Shown here piece by piece: positions 33,931-41,245 of a stretch of 64,000 bases of DNA. The notes beneath the pieces were generated by a model. That model ran no database searches. It saw only the letters and a list, made by a program, of their open reading frames with translations, and was not told the origin of the DNA. Position 1 is the first letter of the stretch. The number at the start of each line of letters is the position of its first letter. Source of the stretch: JACVRW01 sp963837445 (GTDB taxonomy: Bacteria > Actinomycetota > Thermoleophilia > Solirubrobacterales > Thermoleophilaceae); the NCBI GenBank assembly GCA_963837445.1, contig CAWINK010000022.1, positions 1 through 64,000 on the forward strand. Reading direction: 5' to 3'. The position numbers and the translations under genes are program-made.

Positions 33931-33945
33931 GGGCGTGTCGGGCGC

Positions 33946-34149
33946 CTAGATGGCGCGGACGTTCACCGCCTTGGGACCCTTGTCGCCGGCCTCTTCCTCG
34001 TACTCCACCTTCGAGTTCTCGGCCAGCGACTTGAAGCCCTGTCCGTCGATCCCCGAGTAGTGGACAAAGAGGTCGCGCTCGCCGTCGTCCGGTGTGATGA
34101 AGCCGTAGCCCTTCTCGTCGTTGAACCATTTGACGGTCCCGGTAGGCAC
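33946..34149 (-). CDS. Cold-shock protein (CspA family)
   Basis: A 67-residue single cold-shock domain with RNP-1 (KGYGFITPDD) and RNP-2 (LFVHYSGI) motifs and the usual start PTGTVKWFNDE. It binds single-stranded RNA or DNA as a chaperone. I chose GTG 34149, preceded by aggaaggggcaatcc, because homology starts there; the open frame back to 34260 lacks conserved sequence. A hairpin lies 82 bases upstream, and infA follows 15 bases downstream. Confidence 0.95.
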   Translation of the reverse strand: MPTGTVKWFNDEKGYGFITPDDGERDLFVHYSGIDGQGFKSLAENSKVEYEEEAGDKGPKAVNVRAI

Positions 34150-34230
34150 GTGGATTGCCCCTTCCTGCGTGTGCCCGGCCGGTCTTGCGTGTGCGAATCC
34201 GGTACCACGGCACCTGCATCTTTCACCTAC

Positions 34231-34246
34231 GTCGGCTTGCGCCGAC
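34231..34246. terminator. Hairpin between enoyl-CoA hydratase and csp genes
   Basis: The sequence gtcggcttgcgccgac forms a 6-bp perfect stem with a 4-base loop; in the leftward transcript the loop reads gcaa, a stable GNRA tetraloop. It lies 51 bases past the stop of the leftward enoyl-CoA hydratase gene and before the csp start. It could end the first transcript or structure the csp leader. No T-run follows. Confidence 0.35.
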
Positions 34247-34297
34247 ACTGACGGCACCACGCTACCAGCCGTGACCGGCGGAAGGCCCTGCGAACGC

Positions 34298-35068
34298 CTA
34301 CGAGCCCTCGAAGGTCGCCTTGCCCGGACCCTCGGCGAGGAACGTCTCCACAGCCCGCCTCAGGTCGCTCGTCTCGAACAGCGGAGCGCCGATGGAGGCC
34401 GTGGCGTCGTCCGCGCCGCGCACGCCGGCTTCGAGGAAAGCCCGCACGACCCGTTTCGTCGCATGGTGGGCGCGAGTGGGCCCGGCGGCCAGCCGCTGGG
34501 CGAAGCGCAGCGAGGCCGCGGCGAGCTCCGCGTCCGGCAGCACGCGGTTGACGACGTTCCAGCGCTCCAGCGTGGCGGCGTCGTAGAGGCCGCCGCTCAT
34601 CACGAGCTCGCGCGCCCGCGCGGGCCCGGCGCGCTCGGCCACCCGCTGGGTGCCTCCCATCAGCGGGGTGAGCCCGATCACCGCCTCCACGAGCCCGAAC
34701 TGCGCCGACTCCGCCGCCCAGATCATGTCGCAGGCCAGCGACAGCTCCAGGCCGGCCGTGAGGCACAGTCCCTGCACGGAGGCGAGCGTCGGGAACGGAA
34801 GCTCCTCCATGCGGTGCGTGATCGCGAGCAGGTCGGCAGTGAGCTGCGTGGCATCGGCCTCGGACAGGCCCTTGAAGACCTTCACGTCCACCCCGCCGGT
34901 GAAGTACTTCCCCTCCGCGCGCACGAGCAGGGCGCGGCAGCCATCCGTCGCGTCGAGCGCGGCCAGGATGTCGCGCACCATCTCCGCGTCGAAGAGGTTC
35001 AGGGGCTGGTTGTCGATGACGAGGACGCCCAGGTCCCCGTGCCGCTCGAGGCGGGCGCGCTCAGCCAC
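34298..35068 (-). CDS. Enoyl-CoA hydratase/isomerase family protein
   Basis: A crotonase-fold protein of 256 residues starting at GTG 35068 (VAERARLERHGDLGVLVI). The oxyanion-hole segments are ALLVRAEGKYFTGGVDVKVF and ASVQGLCLTAGLELSLACDM. In the second, the usual GGG is LTAG, and one catalytic glutamate position is occupied within FGLVEAVIGLTPLMGGTQR. Substrate unknown. The start overlaps the end of the HIT gene by eight bases; the ATG at 35101 would overlap by 41. Confidence 0.85.
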   Translation of the reverse strand: MAERARLERHGDLGVLVIDNQPLNLFDAEMVRDILAALDATDGCRALLVRAEGKYFTGGVDVKVFKGLSEADATQLTADLLAITHRMEELPFPTLASVQGLCLTAGLELSLACDMIWAAESAQFGLVEAVIGLTPLMGGTQRVAERAGPARARELVMSGGLYDAATLERWNVVNRVLPDAELAAASLRFAQRLAAGPTRAHHATKRVVRAFLEAGVRGADDATASIGAPLFETSDLRRAVETFLAEGPGKATFEGS

Positions 35069-35474
35069 CGCGTAGCTCTGACGCGACCTGCGCCAGCTCA
35101 CCTTCGGCGGGCTGGAGCGGCTGGCCGGGCAGGCGGAGCGGGTCGTCGTCGTAGCGCGGGATCACGTGCAGGTGCAGGTGAAAGACGGTCTGCCAGGCCG
35201 CGGGCTCGCATGAGTTGAGCAGGTTGATCCCGTCGCAGCCGAGCACGTCGCGCATGCGGAGGGCGAGCCGCCTGGCCGCGGCGATCGAGTGCGCCAGGTC
35301 CTCCTCCGGCGCCTCGTAGAGGTTCGTGGAGTGGTTGCGGGGGATGACGAGCGCGTGCCCGCGCGTCCAGGGGTTGATGTCCATGAACGCGAGCGTGTGC
35401 TCGTCCTCCTGGACCACCTCGGCCGGCAGCTCGCCCGCCACGATCTTGCAGAAGATGCAGTCGTCGTCTGGCAT
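35061..35474 (-). CDS. HIT family protein (histidine-triad nucleotide hydrolase)
   Basis: A 137-residue protein with the N-terminal zinc-type start DDCIFCKIVAGELPAEVV and the catalytic triad VFHLHLHVIPRYDDD. HIT enzymes hydrolyse AMP-linked phosphoramidates or dinucleoside polyphosphates. The start ATG 35474 is favoured over the open frame to 35576 because homology begins at MPDDDCIFCKI. It lies 11 bases after the corA stop and overlaps the hydratase gene, forming a leftward cluster. Confidence 0.92.
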   Translation of the reverse strand: MPDDDCIFCKIVAGELPAEVVQEDEHTLAFMDINPWTRGHALVIPRNHSTNLYEAPEEDLAHSIAAARRLALRMRDVLGCDGINLLNSCEPAAWQTVFHLHLHVIPRYDDDPLRLPGQPLQPAEGELAQVASELRGG

Positions 35475-35485
35475 GGCCGGGCAGC

Positions 35486-36457
35486 CTACAGCCAGCCGGC
35501 GCGCTTGAAGCGGTAGTAGAGCACCGAGCAGATGGTCAGCATCAGCAGCACCGCGCCGGGGTAGCCGAGCTCCCACCCCAGCTCCGGCATGTGATCGAAG
35601 TTCATCCCGTAGATGCCCGCGATCGCGGTGGGCACCGCGATGATGGCGACCCAGGCGGAGATGCGCCGGACATCGTCGTTCTGGCGCACCGCCACCTGTG
35701 CCAGGTTCGCCTGTAGCGAGCCGCCCAGGAGGTCGCGCATCGCGTCGAGCTGGTCCCGCGTGCGGATCAGGTGGTCGTTGACGTCGCGGAAGTAGGTGCG
35801 GATCTCGGGGTGAATTTGCCCGTAATGCCCCTCCGCCAGCCGCTCGATCGGCTCCACCAGCGGAGCGGTGGCCTTGCGGAACCCCAGCACCTCGCGCTGG
35901 AGGCGGTAGATGCGCTCGGCCGGATTGGTTCGGTCGCCCGAGAAGAGCTCTTCCTCCACCTCGTCGATGTCCGTGTCCAGCCCCTCGATGGCGGGCCCGT
36001 AGTCGTCCACGATTTTGTCGAGGATCGCGTGGAGGACCGCCCCCGGCCCGTGCCCGAGGTGCGTGGGATCTGCCTCCAGTCGCTCCCGAACCGGCTTCAG
36101 CGAGCTGGCCTCGCCGTGGCGGACCGTGATGATGTAGTCGTCCCCGAAGAACACGAGCAGCTCGCCGAGCTCGATGACCTCGGTGGGGTCGACGTAGCGC
36201 GCCGTCTTGAGGACGAGAAAGACCATGTCCTCGTAGACCTCCAGCTTCGGCCGCTGGTGGGCGTGAATCGCGTCCTCCACCGCCAGCGGGTGCAGGTTGA
36301 ACTCGCGCTGCAGGGAGCTGAACTCCTCCTCGGTCGGCTCGAACAGCCCGATCCAGACGAACGTCCCGGGCTGATGGCGTTCGCCGTACGCATGCTCGAG
36401 GTCCACGTGGCCGTCGCGCCGCTTTCCACCCTCGTATATCGCGCAGTCGACGATCAT
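35486..36457 (-). CDS. corA: CorA family magnesium/cobalt transporter
   Basis: A 323-residue channel subunit. The soluble N-terminal funnel (about 1-255) includes FVWIGLFEPTEEEFSSLQRE and HPLAVEDAIHAHQRPKLEVY. The two C-terminal helices follow: ISAWVAIIAVPTAIAGIYGM and the last, GYPGAVLLMLTICSVLYYRF. The selectivity motif GMN (residues 284-286, in YGMNFDHMPEL) is intact. A basic end, FKRAGWL, lies in the cytoplasm. ATG 36457 overlaps the stop of the tRNA nucleotidyltransferase gene (ATGA), so the longer frame to 36646 is not needed. Confidence 0.95.
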   Translation of the reverse strand: MIVDCAIYEGGKRRDGHVDLEHAYGERHQPGTFVWIGLFEPTEEEFSSLQREFNLHPLAVEDAIHAHQRPKLEVYEDMVFLVLKTARYVDPTEVIELGELLVFFGDDYIITVRHGEASSLKPVRERLEADPTHLGHGPGAVLHAILDKIVDDYGPAIEGLDTDIDEVEEELFSGDRTNPAERIYRLQREVLGFRKATAPLVEPIERLAEGHYGQIHPEIRTYFRDVNDHLIRTRDQLDAMRDLLGGSLQANLAQVAVRQNDDVRRISAWVAIIAVPTAIAGIYGMNFDHMPELGWELGYPGAVLLMLTICSVLYYRFKRAGWL

Positions 36458-37794
36458 CGTTCGGGATTGTGGCGGAGGGTGCGGGCGAGATCGATTGCCT
36501 GCTGCCGGTCTGAGACCTCGCCGGCGTAGGCCGCCTCCGCGAGCTGAGCGAGCAGCCGCCCCAGTTCGGGCCCCGGCTCGATCCCGAGCTCCTCCGCCAG
36601 CTCGTCCCCGCGCACCGGCACTGGCGGTGGCCCGAGGCGCCGCCACTCGAGCGCCGCCGGCATCAGCTCCTCCGCCAGCTCCAGGTGCGCGTCGATCGCC
36701 CGCTCGGCGTTCTTGCCGCGGGTGGCGAGGCGGTCGGCGATGGACAGCAGCGTGACCTCCACCTCCACCGGCGACGTTCGCTCGAGGTAGCGGTAGACGC
36801 CGCGCCGGTCGAGCGGGCGCTCGTGGACGAGGAAGCCGAGCACGAGGTGGTGGCGGGTCACGGACTCGAGGAAGCGGCTGAGGCGCTCGCTCGTCCTGAG
36901 GCGGCGACAGATCGCCCGCACCATCTCCTGGCCGAGCCGGTCATGCCCCATGAAGGTCACGCGGCCGTCCTCGCGCACGTGGTGGGTGCCGGGCTTACCG
37001 ATGTCGTGGAGGAGCGCGCCGAGGCGGAGCGCCTCTCCGCGGGCGAGCTCGTCCGCGAGCGGCTCGTCCAGCACCTCGCGCAGCTCACCGGTAGCGTCGC
37101 GCTCCAGCTGGATCAGACGTTCGAGAACCTCGACGGTGTGCCCGTAGACATCGAGGTGGTGGTAGTGGCTCTGCTCGACGTCATGCAGGTCGGCGAGCTC
37201 GGGCAGAACCGCCCGCACGAGGCCAAGCCGATCCGCGAGCGCAAGGCCGTCCCCCAATCCGGGAGCGAGCACGAGGCGGCGCAGCTCCGCGAATACGCGC
37301 TCGCCTGAGGCCTCGCTCACGCGCGGCGCCGCCTCGGCGGTGAGCCGCTCCGTCTCGGAATCGGGCGTGAAGCCGAGCTCGGCGGCGAAGCGCGCCAGAC
37401 GCAGCGGCCGCAGCGGGTCGTTCTCGTACGCCGCCGGGCCCAGCACCCGCAGCCTGCGGGCCTCGAGATCGGCGCGGCCCCCCAGGGGATCGATGAGCTC
37501 GCCGCCTTCCCGCGGACGCGCCATCGCGTTCACCGTGAAGTCGCGCTGCGCCAGGTCGTCCTCGATGGTCTCGCCCTGGAGCGGGGCGAAGTCGTAGACG
37601 CGCCCGCTCTGTCTCTCGACCACGCGCCAGGCGCCGAAGGTCTCCGAGAGCCGGAACACCGGCGCGCGCAGCTCGGCCGCCAGCTCGCGCGCTGCCTCCT
37701 CCGGGTCTCCCTCCACGGCGATGTCGATGTCCGTGACCTCGCGGCCCAGCAGCTCGTCGCGAAGCGCGCCGCCGACTATCCAGGACCCGCTCAC
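36454..37794 (-). CDS. cca: CCA tRNA nucleotidyltransferase with HD domain
   Basis: A 446-residue class II nucleotidyltransferase that repairs tRNA CCA ends or adds poly(A). The active-site motif GGALRDELLGREVTDIDIAV is at residues 8-27, followed by DLAQRDFTVNAMARP and the basic NDPLRPLRLARFAAELGF. An HD phosphohydrolase domain follows (GALLHDIGKPGTHH), as in many bacterial forms. No C-terminal CBS or ACT part is present. Whether it is a CCA-adding enzyme or a poly(A) polymerase cannot be told by eye. It overlaps alr upstream and corA downstream by four bases each. Confidence 0.88.
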   Translation of the reverse strand: MSGSWIVGGALRDELLGREVTDIDIAVEGDPEEAARELAAELRAPVFRLSETFGAWRVVERQSGRVYDFAPLQGETIEDDLAQRDFTVNAMARPREGGELIDPLGGRADLEARRLRVLGPAAYENDPLRPLRLARFAAELGFTPDSETERLTAEAAPRVSEASGERVFAELRRLVLAPGLGDGLALADRLGLVRAVLPELADLHDVEQSHYHHLDVYGHTVEVLERLIQLERDATGELREVLDEPLADELARGEALRLGALLHDIGKPGTHHVREDGRVTFMGHDRLGQEMVRAICRRLRTSERLSRFLESVTRHHLVLGFLVHERPLDRRGVYRYLERTSPVEVEVTLLSIADRLATRGKNAERAIDAHLELAEELMPAALEWRRLGPPPVPVRGDELAEELGIEPGPELGRLLAQLAEAAYAGEVSDRQQAIDLARTLRHNPER

Positions 37795-38834
37795 CGGACG
37801 GGCTCGCGGCGGATCCTCGGCAGGAGGCCGGTTGTGACCTCGTAGTTGATCGTGCCCATTCGGCGCGCCACCTCCTCGGCAAGTATCCGCTCCCCAGCCT
37901 GAGCGCCGATCAGGACCGCCTCGTCGCCCACGTCCGCCGACGGCTCCGCGCCGAGCGCCACCGTCACGTTGTCCATGCTCACCGCTCCCACCAGGGGGTG
38001 TCGCCGGCCGCCGATCAGGACGTCGCAGTCGTTCGTGAGCGCGCGCCGCCAGCCGTCGCCGTAGCCCACGGGAACGGTGGCCACCCAGGTCGGCTCCTCC
38101 GCTCGCCAGCGCCGCCCGTAGCCCACGCTGTCCCCGGGCTCGATGCGCCGCAGGGATGCCACCCAGGAGCGCAGCGAGAGCGCCGGCTCGAGGCCGTGCG
38201 CCCCGGGGTCCTCCTGGAACGGGTCGAGACCGTAGATCGCCACGCCGCAGCGCACCATGTCGAAGTGTGAGGCCGGGTCGCGCAGCGCGGCCGCGCTGTT
38301 TGCGGCGTGCACGAGCAGGTCGTCGCGTGCGACCTCGTCCACGAAGCGCCGGAACGCTTCCAGCTGCGCGGGGAAGAGGTCGTCGTCCAGCTCGTCGGCG
38401 GTTGCGAAGTGCGTCATCAGGCCAACGGTGTTGGGTCCCGCGGCGAGTCGCCGCGCCAGGTCACGGTCCCTGGTGCCGAGCCTCCCCATCCCGGTATCGA
38501 GCTTCACGTGCACGCGCGGGGCGGCCTCGGCCACCTCCTCTGACCACGCCACGACATCCGCCCCCACGTCGATCGCGACCCGAAGCTCATCGCTCGTGAC
38601 CGCTCCCATCACCAGGATCGGCACGTCCGCGGCGAGCCGGCGCAGCTCCGCGGCCTCGGCGGCGGTGGCCACCGCGAACCACGTTGCGCCGCCCGCCAGC
38701 GCGGCCTCCGCCACGAGGCCGACCCCGTGCCCGTACGCGTCCGCCTTCACCACCGCGCAGAGCGGCTTGGGAAGCCGGGCGCAGTTGCGCTCGACTGCGC
38801 CTACGTCGATCCGAGCGACCGCACGCTCGGTCAC
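37791..38834 (-). CDS. alr: Alanine racemase
   Basis: A 347-residue PLP enzyme that makes D-alanine for peptidoglycan. The PLP lysine is K30 in CAVVKADAYGHGVGLVAEAA. The substrate-side motifs HVKLDTGMGRLGTR and MVRCGVAIYGLDP are intact, and the C-terminal beta domain has SVGYGRRW and GAVSMDNVTVAL. ATG 38834 overlaps the stop of the upstream CBS gene (ATGA). It forms one leftward run with the CBS protein and the tRNA nucleotidyltransferase. Confidence 0.96.
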   Translation of the reverse strand: MTERAVARIDVGAVERNCARLPKPLCAVVKADAYGHGVGLVAEAALAGGATWFAVATAAEAAELRRLAADVPILVMGAVTSDELRVAIDVGADVVAWSEEVAEAAPRVHVKLDTGMGRLGTRDRDLARRLAAGPNTVGLMTHFATADELDDDLFPAQLEAFRRFVDEVARDDLLVHAANSAAALRDPASHFDMVRCGVAIYGLDPFQEDPGAHGLEPALSLRSWVASLRRIEPGDSVGYGRRWRAEEPTWVATVPVGYGDGWRRALTNDCDVLIGGRRHPLVGAVSMDNVTVALGAEPSADVGDEAVLIGAQAGERILAEEVARRMGTINYEVTTGLLPRIRREPVR

Positions 38835-39289
38835 GCGGCCAGCGCGCCGAGCACGTCCAGGCGCGTGACCACTCCCACCAGGCGGCCGTCCTCGACCACC
38901 GGCAGGCGGTTGTGGCCAGTCTCGTGGATGAGCCGGGCGGCCTCGCGCACGCTCGTGTCCGGGCCGACCGTGTCGGGGTCGCGGGTCATCATGTCCTCGG
39001 CGCTGGCGGCGAACGCCTTGCGCAGGCGCTCCTCGAACCGACCGAGCGACTCAAGGAAGATCGTGCCGCCGAAGAGGTTCACGTAGTGGGGGATGTGCAG
39101 GTCGCCCTCGTCATCCGGAAGCACCATGTCGGCCTCGGTCACGATCCCGACGAGCTGCCCGTCGCCGTCCACCACTGGAACTCCGGGCAACTGGTGCTCG
39201 CGGAGGGCGGCCACCACGTCCTCGATCGAGGCGTCCGGCGCCACGGTCACGGGAGTTGAGTCCATGATTTCAGCGATGCGGTCGGGCAC
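38831..39289 (-). CDS. CBS-domain pair protein
   Basis: A 152-residue protein with two CBS motifs: LVGIVTEADMVLPDDEGD in the first and RLVGVVTRLDVLGALAA closing the second. A central insert (LHIPHYVNLFGGTIFLESLG) is typical of CBS pairs that bind adenosyl ligands. No other domain is attached. It is translationally coupled to alr. A 49-bp palindrome lies 60 bases upstream of its start, between it and nnr; the other CBS-pair gene in the window also borders such an element. Confidence 0.86.
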   Translation of the reverse strand: MPDRIAEIMDSTPVTVAPDASIEDVVAALREHQLPGVPVVDGDGQLVGIVTEADMVLPDDEGDLHIPHYVNLFGGTIFLESLGRFEERLRKAFAASAEDMMTRDPDTVGPDTSVREAARLIHETGHNRLPVVEDGRLVGVVTRLDVLGALAA

Positions 39290-39349
39290 GGGCGCGAGGT
39301 TATCGGAGCTTCGATCGTTTACGAGAGCGGTGAAGGGGCGGCTCTCCTT

Positions 39350-39398
39350 CGACCGTCCTGCTTAGGGCTTGCTATCCATGCTTTAGGCAGGACGGTCG
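39350..39398. repeat. 49-bp interrupted palindrome, copy 2
   Basis: Arms 39350-39371 and 39377-39398 flank the loop ctatc. This copy keeps the outermost 11 bases of both arms perfectly complementary (cgaccgtcctg against caggacggtcg), with three mismatched positions nearer the loop. It lies 27 bases past the stop of the leftward nnr gene and upstream of the CBS gene. It shares the 22-5-22 layout with the copies at 23150 and 52775. Confidence 0.75.
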
Positions 39399-39425
39399 CC
39401 TCCTTTAGTGCTGTCGTTCGCTGGT

Positions 39426-40880
39426 TCAGCGGAGCGTTAGGCCCTGGGGCAGCGCCTCGATTACGTCGCCGGCCGTTACGTGGTCGGGGCCCAGCCGGTC
39501 GGCGGCGGCGCGGGCGGCCAGCACGTGGGCGAGCGCTCCGAGCGCCGCGGCCTCGAAGGCGTCCATGCCCTTGGCGAGCAGGGCTCCGATCAGGCCGGAG
39601 AGCACATCGCCCGTGCCGGCGGTGGCGAGCGCCGGGGTTCCGCCGGGGCTGATCGCCACCAGACCGTCCGGCCGCGCGATGATCGTGTCGTCTCCCTTCA
39701 GCAGCACCACCGCTCCGCTCAACTCCGCCGCCTCGCGAGCGCACTGCAACCGATGGGAGGCCACCTCCTCAGTGCCAAGCTCCAACAATCGCCCGAGCTC
39801 AGCCTCGTGCGGCGTCAAGACGGTGGCGGCTTCCCGATCGCGGAACAGCTCGAGCCGGCCGGCGTGGGCGTTCAGGCCGTCGGCGTCCACCAGGAGCGGC
39901 GCCTCCACGGCGTCCGCCACGCCGCGAGCGAACTCCTGGGCGCCCTCGGCACGTCCCAGCCCTGGGCCGAGCACCACGGCCCCGGCCCGCTCGGCCATCT
40001 CCTCCACGTCCGCGACCCCCGCCGGAGTGTGGAAGCCGTCGTCGTCCGGGAGCCCGCGGCTCATCTGTTCGAGCAGGCGCAGGTCCACGGCCTGCTGGAC
40101 CGGGCCGGGCACCGCCACCTGGACGTAACCAGCGCCGGCGCGCGAAGCCGAGCGCGCGGCCATTGTCGGTGCCCCCGTCAGCCCCACCGAGCCGCCAACC
40201 ACGACCACGACGCCCGACTCGAACTTGGAGCCGCTTCGCGAACGGCGCGGATAGAGCCCGAGGACCTCTTCACCGATCAGCCCGGCTGCGGACGGAGCGG
40301 GCGCTCCACGCGGGATGCCGATCTCGATCACCTCCACCCGCCCGGCGTGCTCCTTGCCGGGATTCACGTGGAGGCCGACCTTCGAGCCGTGGAAGGTCGC
40401 GGTCGCGAACGCCGAGACCGCCTCGCCCTCGACCTCGCCGGTCGAGGCGTTCACGCCGGAGGGCACGTCGCAGGCCACCACGGGAGCGTCCTGCTGGTTG
40501 ATCGCCCAGATCGCGGACGCCACCGGCTCACGCGGCGAGCCCTCGAACCCGGTGCCGAGCAGGGCGTCCACGACCACCCCCGACCCCTCGAGCCGCTCGC
40601 GCTCGAACGGCTCGCTGCCGTCGAGCACGTCCACCTCGTAGCCGTCCTCGCGCAGGAGCCGCGCGGCCACCAGGCCGTCGCCGCCGTTGTTGCCCTTGCC
40701 CACGACGATCCGCACCGGCCCGGCGCCCGCCACCGAGGCGGTCACGCGCGCGAGCCCGAGCCCCGCCCGCTCCATCAGGTCCGCCTCGGGCACGCCCTGC
40801 TCTTCGATCGCCCAGGCGTCGGCCGCGCGCATCTCGGCGGCCTCGTAGAGCGGATCGACCCAGGTTGGGAGCGCGGTCAC
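39426..40880 (-). CDS. nnr: Bifunctional NAD(P)H-hydrate epimerase / ADP-dependent dehydratase
   Basis: Repairs hydrated NADH and NADPH. The N-terminal YjeF epimerase part (about 1-215) carries IVVGKGNNGGDGLVAARLL and VVACDVPSGVNASTGEVEG. The C-terminal carbohydrate-kinase-like dehydratase (about 225-484) carries GSVGLTGAPTMAARSASRAG, VLTPHEAELGRLL, VLLKGDDTIIARPDG and GTGDVLSGLIGALLAKG. The 484-residue length is normal for the fused form. It overlaps acpS by four bases (ATGA). A palindromic element lies just beyond its stop. Confidence 0.95.
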   Translation of the reverse strand: MTALPTWVDPLYEAAEMRAADAWAIEEQGVPEADLMERAGLGLARVTASVAGAGPVRIVVGKGNNGGDGLVAARLLREDGYEVDVLDGSEPFERERLEGSGVVVDALLGTGFEGSPREPVASAIWAINQQDAPVVACDVPSGVNASTGEVEGEAVSAFATATFHGSKVGLHVNPGKEHAGRVEVIEIGIPRGAPAPSAAGLIGEEVLGLYPRRSRSGSKFESGVVVVVGGSVGLTGAPTMAARSASRAGAGYVQVAVPGPVQQAVDLRLLEQMSRGLPDDDGFHTPAGVADVEEMAERAGAVVLGPGLGRAEGAQEFARGVADAVEAPLLVDADGLNAHAGRLELFRDREAATVLTPHEAELGRLLELGTEEVASHRLQCAREAAELSGAVVLLKGDDTIIARPDGLVAISPGGTPALATAGTGDVLSGLIGALLAKGMDAFEAAALGALAHVLAARAAADRLGPDHVTAGDVIEALPQGLTLR

Positions 40881-41233
40881 CGCAGGACCGCGACGGCGCC
40901 CGCCATGTCGTCGGTGTGCGTGAGCGAGATCGCCAACTCGCCCCCGAGCTCCGCGGCGCGGGCGGCCACGCTGCCGCTCAGCCGCAGCTCCGGGGCCGCG
41001 TCGGTGGCCACCACCTCCACGTCGCGGAAGCTCCAGCCCGTGAGGCCCAGCGCCTTCGCCACGGCCTCCTTGGCGCAGAAGCGGGCTGCGAGGTGCATTC
41101 CCGGCCGCGCGCGTCCGGCGGCGTACTCACGCTCCGCATCGGTGAACAGCCGCTCGGCGAGCCGCGGCCGCCGTTCGAGCGCGCGCTCGAAGCGGCTGAC
41201 GTCGAGAAGGTCGATGCCGACGCCGCCGCTCAC
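40877..41233 (-). CDS. acpS: Holo-[acyl-carrier-protein] synthase
   Basis: A 118-residue phosphopantetheinyl transferase that activates acyl carrier protein. The magnesium-binding starts GVGIDLLDVSRFERAL and the second motif RFCAKEAVAKALGL are both present, with the C-terminal ISLTHTDDMAGAVAVL. The AcpS length and the acpS-nnr order are common in bacteria. Its start lies 12 bases after the glmS stop, and its stop overlaps nnr. Confidence 0.95.
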   Translation of the reverse strand: MSGGVGIDLLDVSRFERALERRPRLAERLFTDAEREYAAGRARPGMHLAARFCAKEAVAKALGLTGWSFRDVEVVATDAAPELRLSGSVAARAAELGGELAISLTHTDDMAGAVAVLR

Positions 41234-41245
41234 CGCGCGTCCGCC

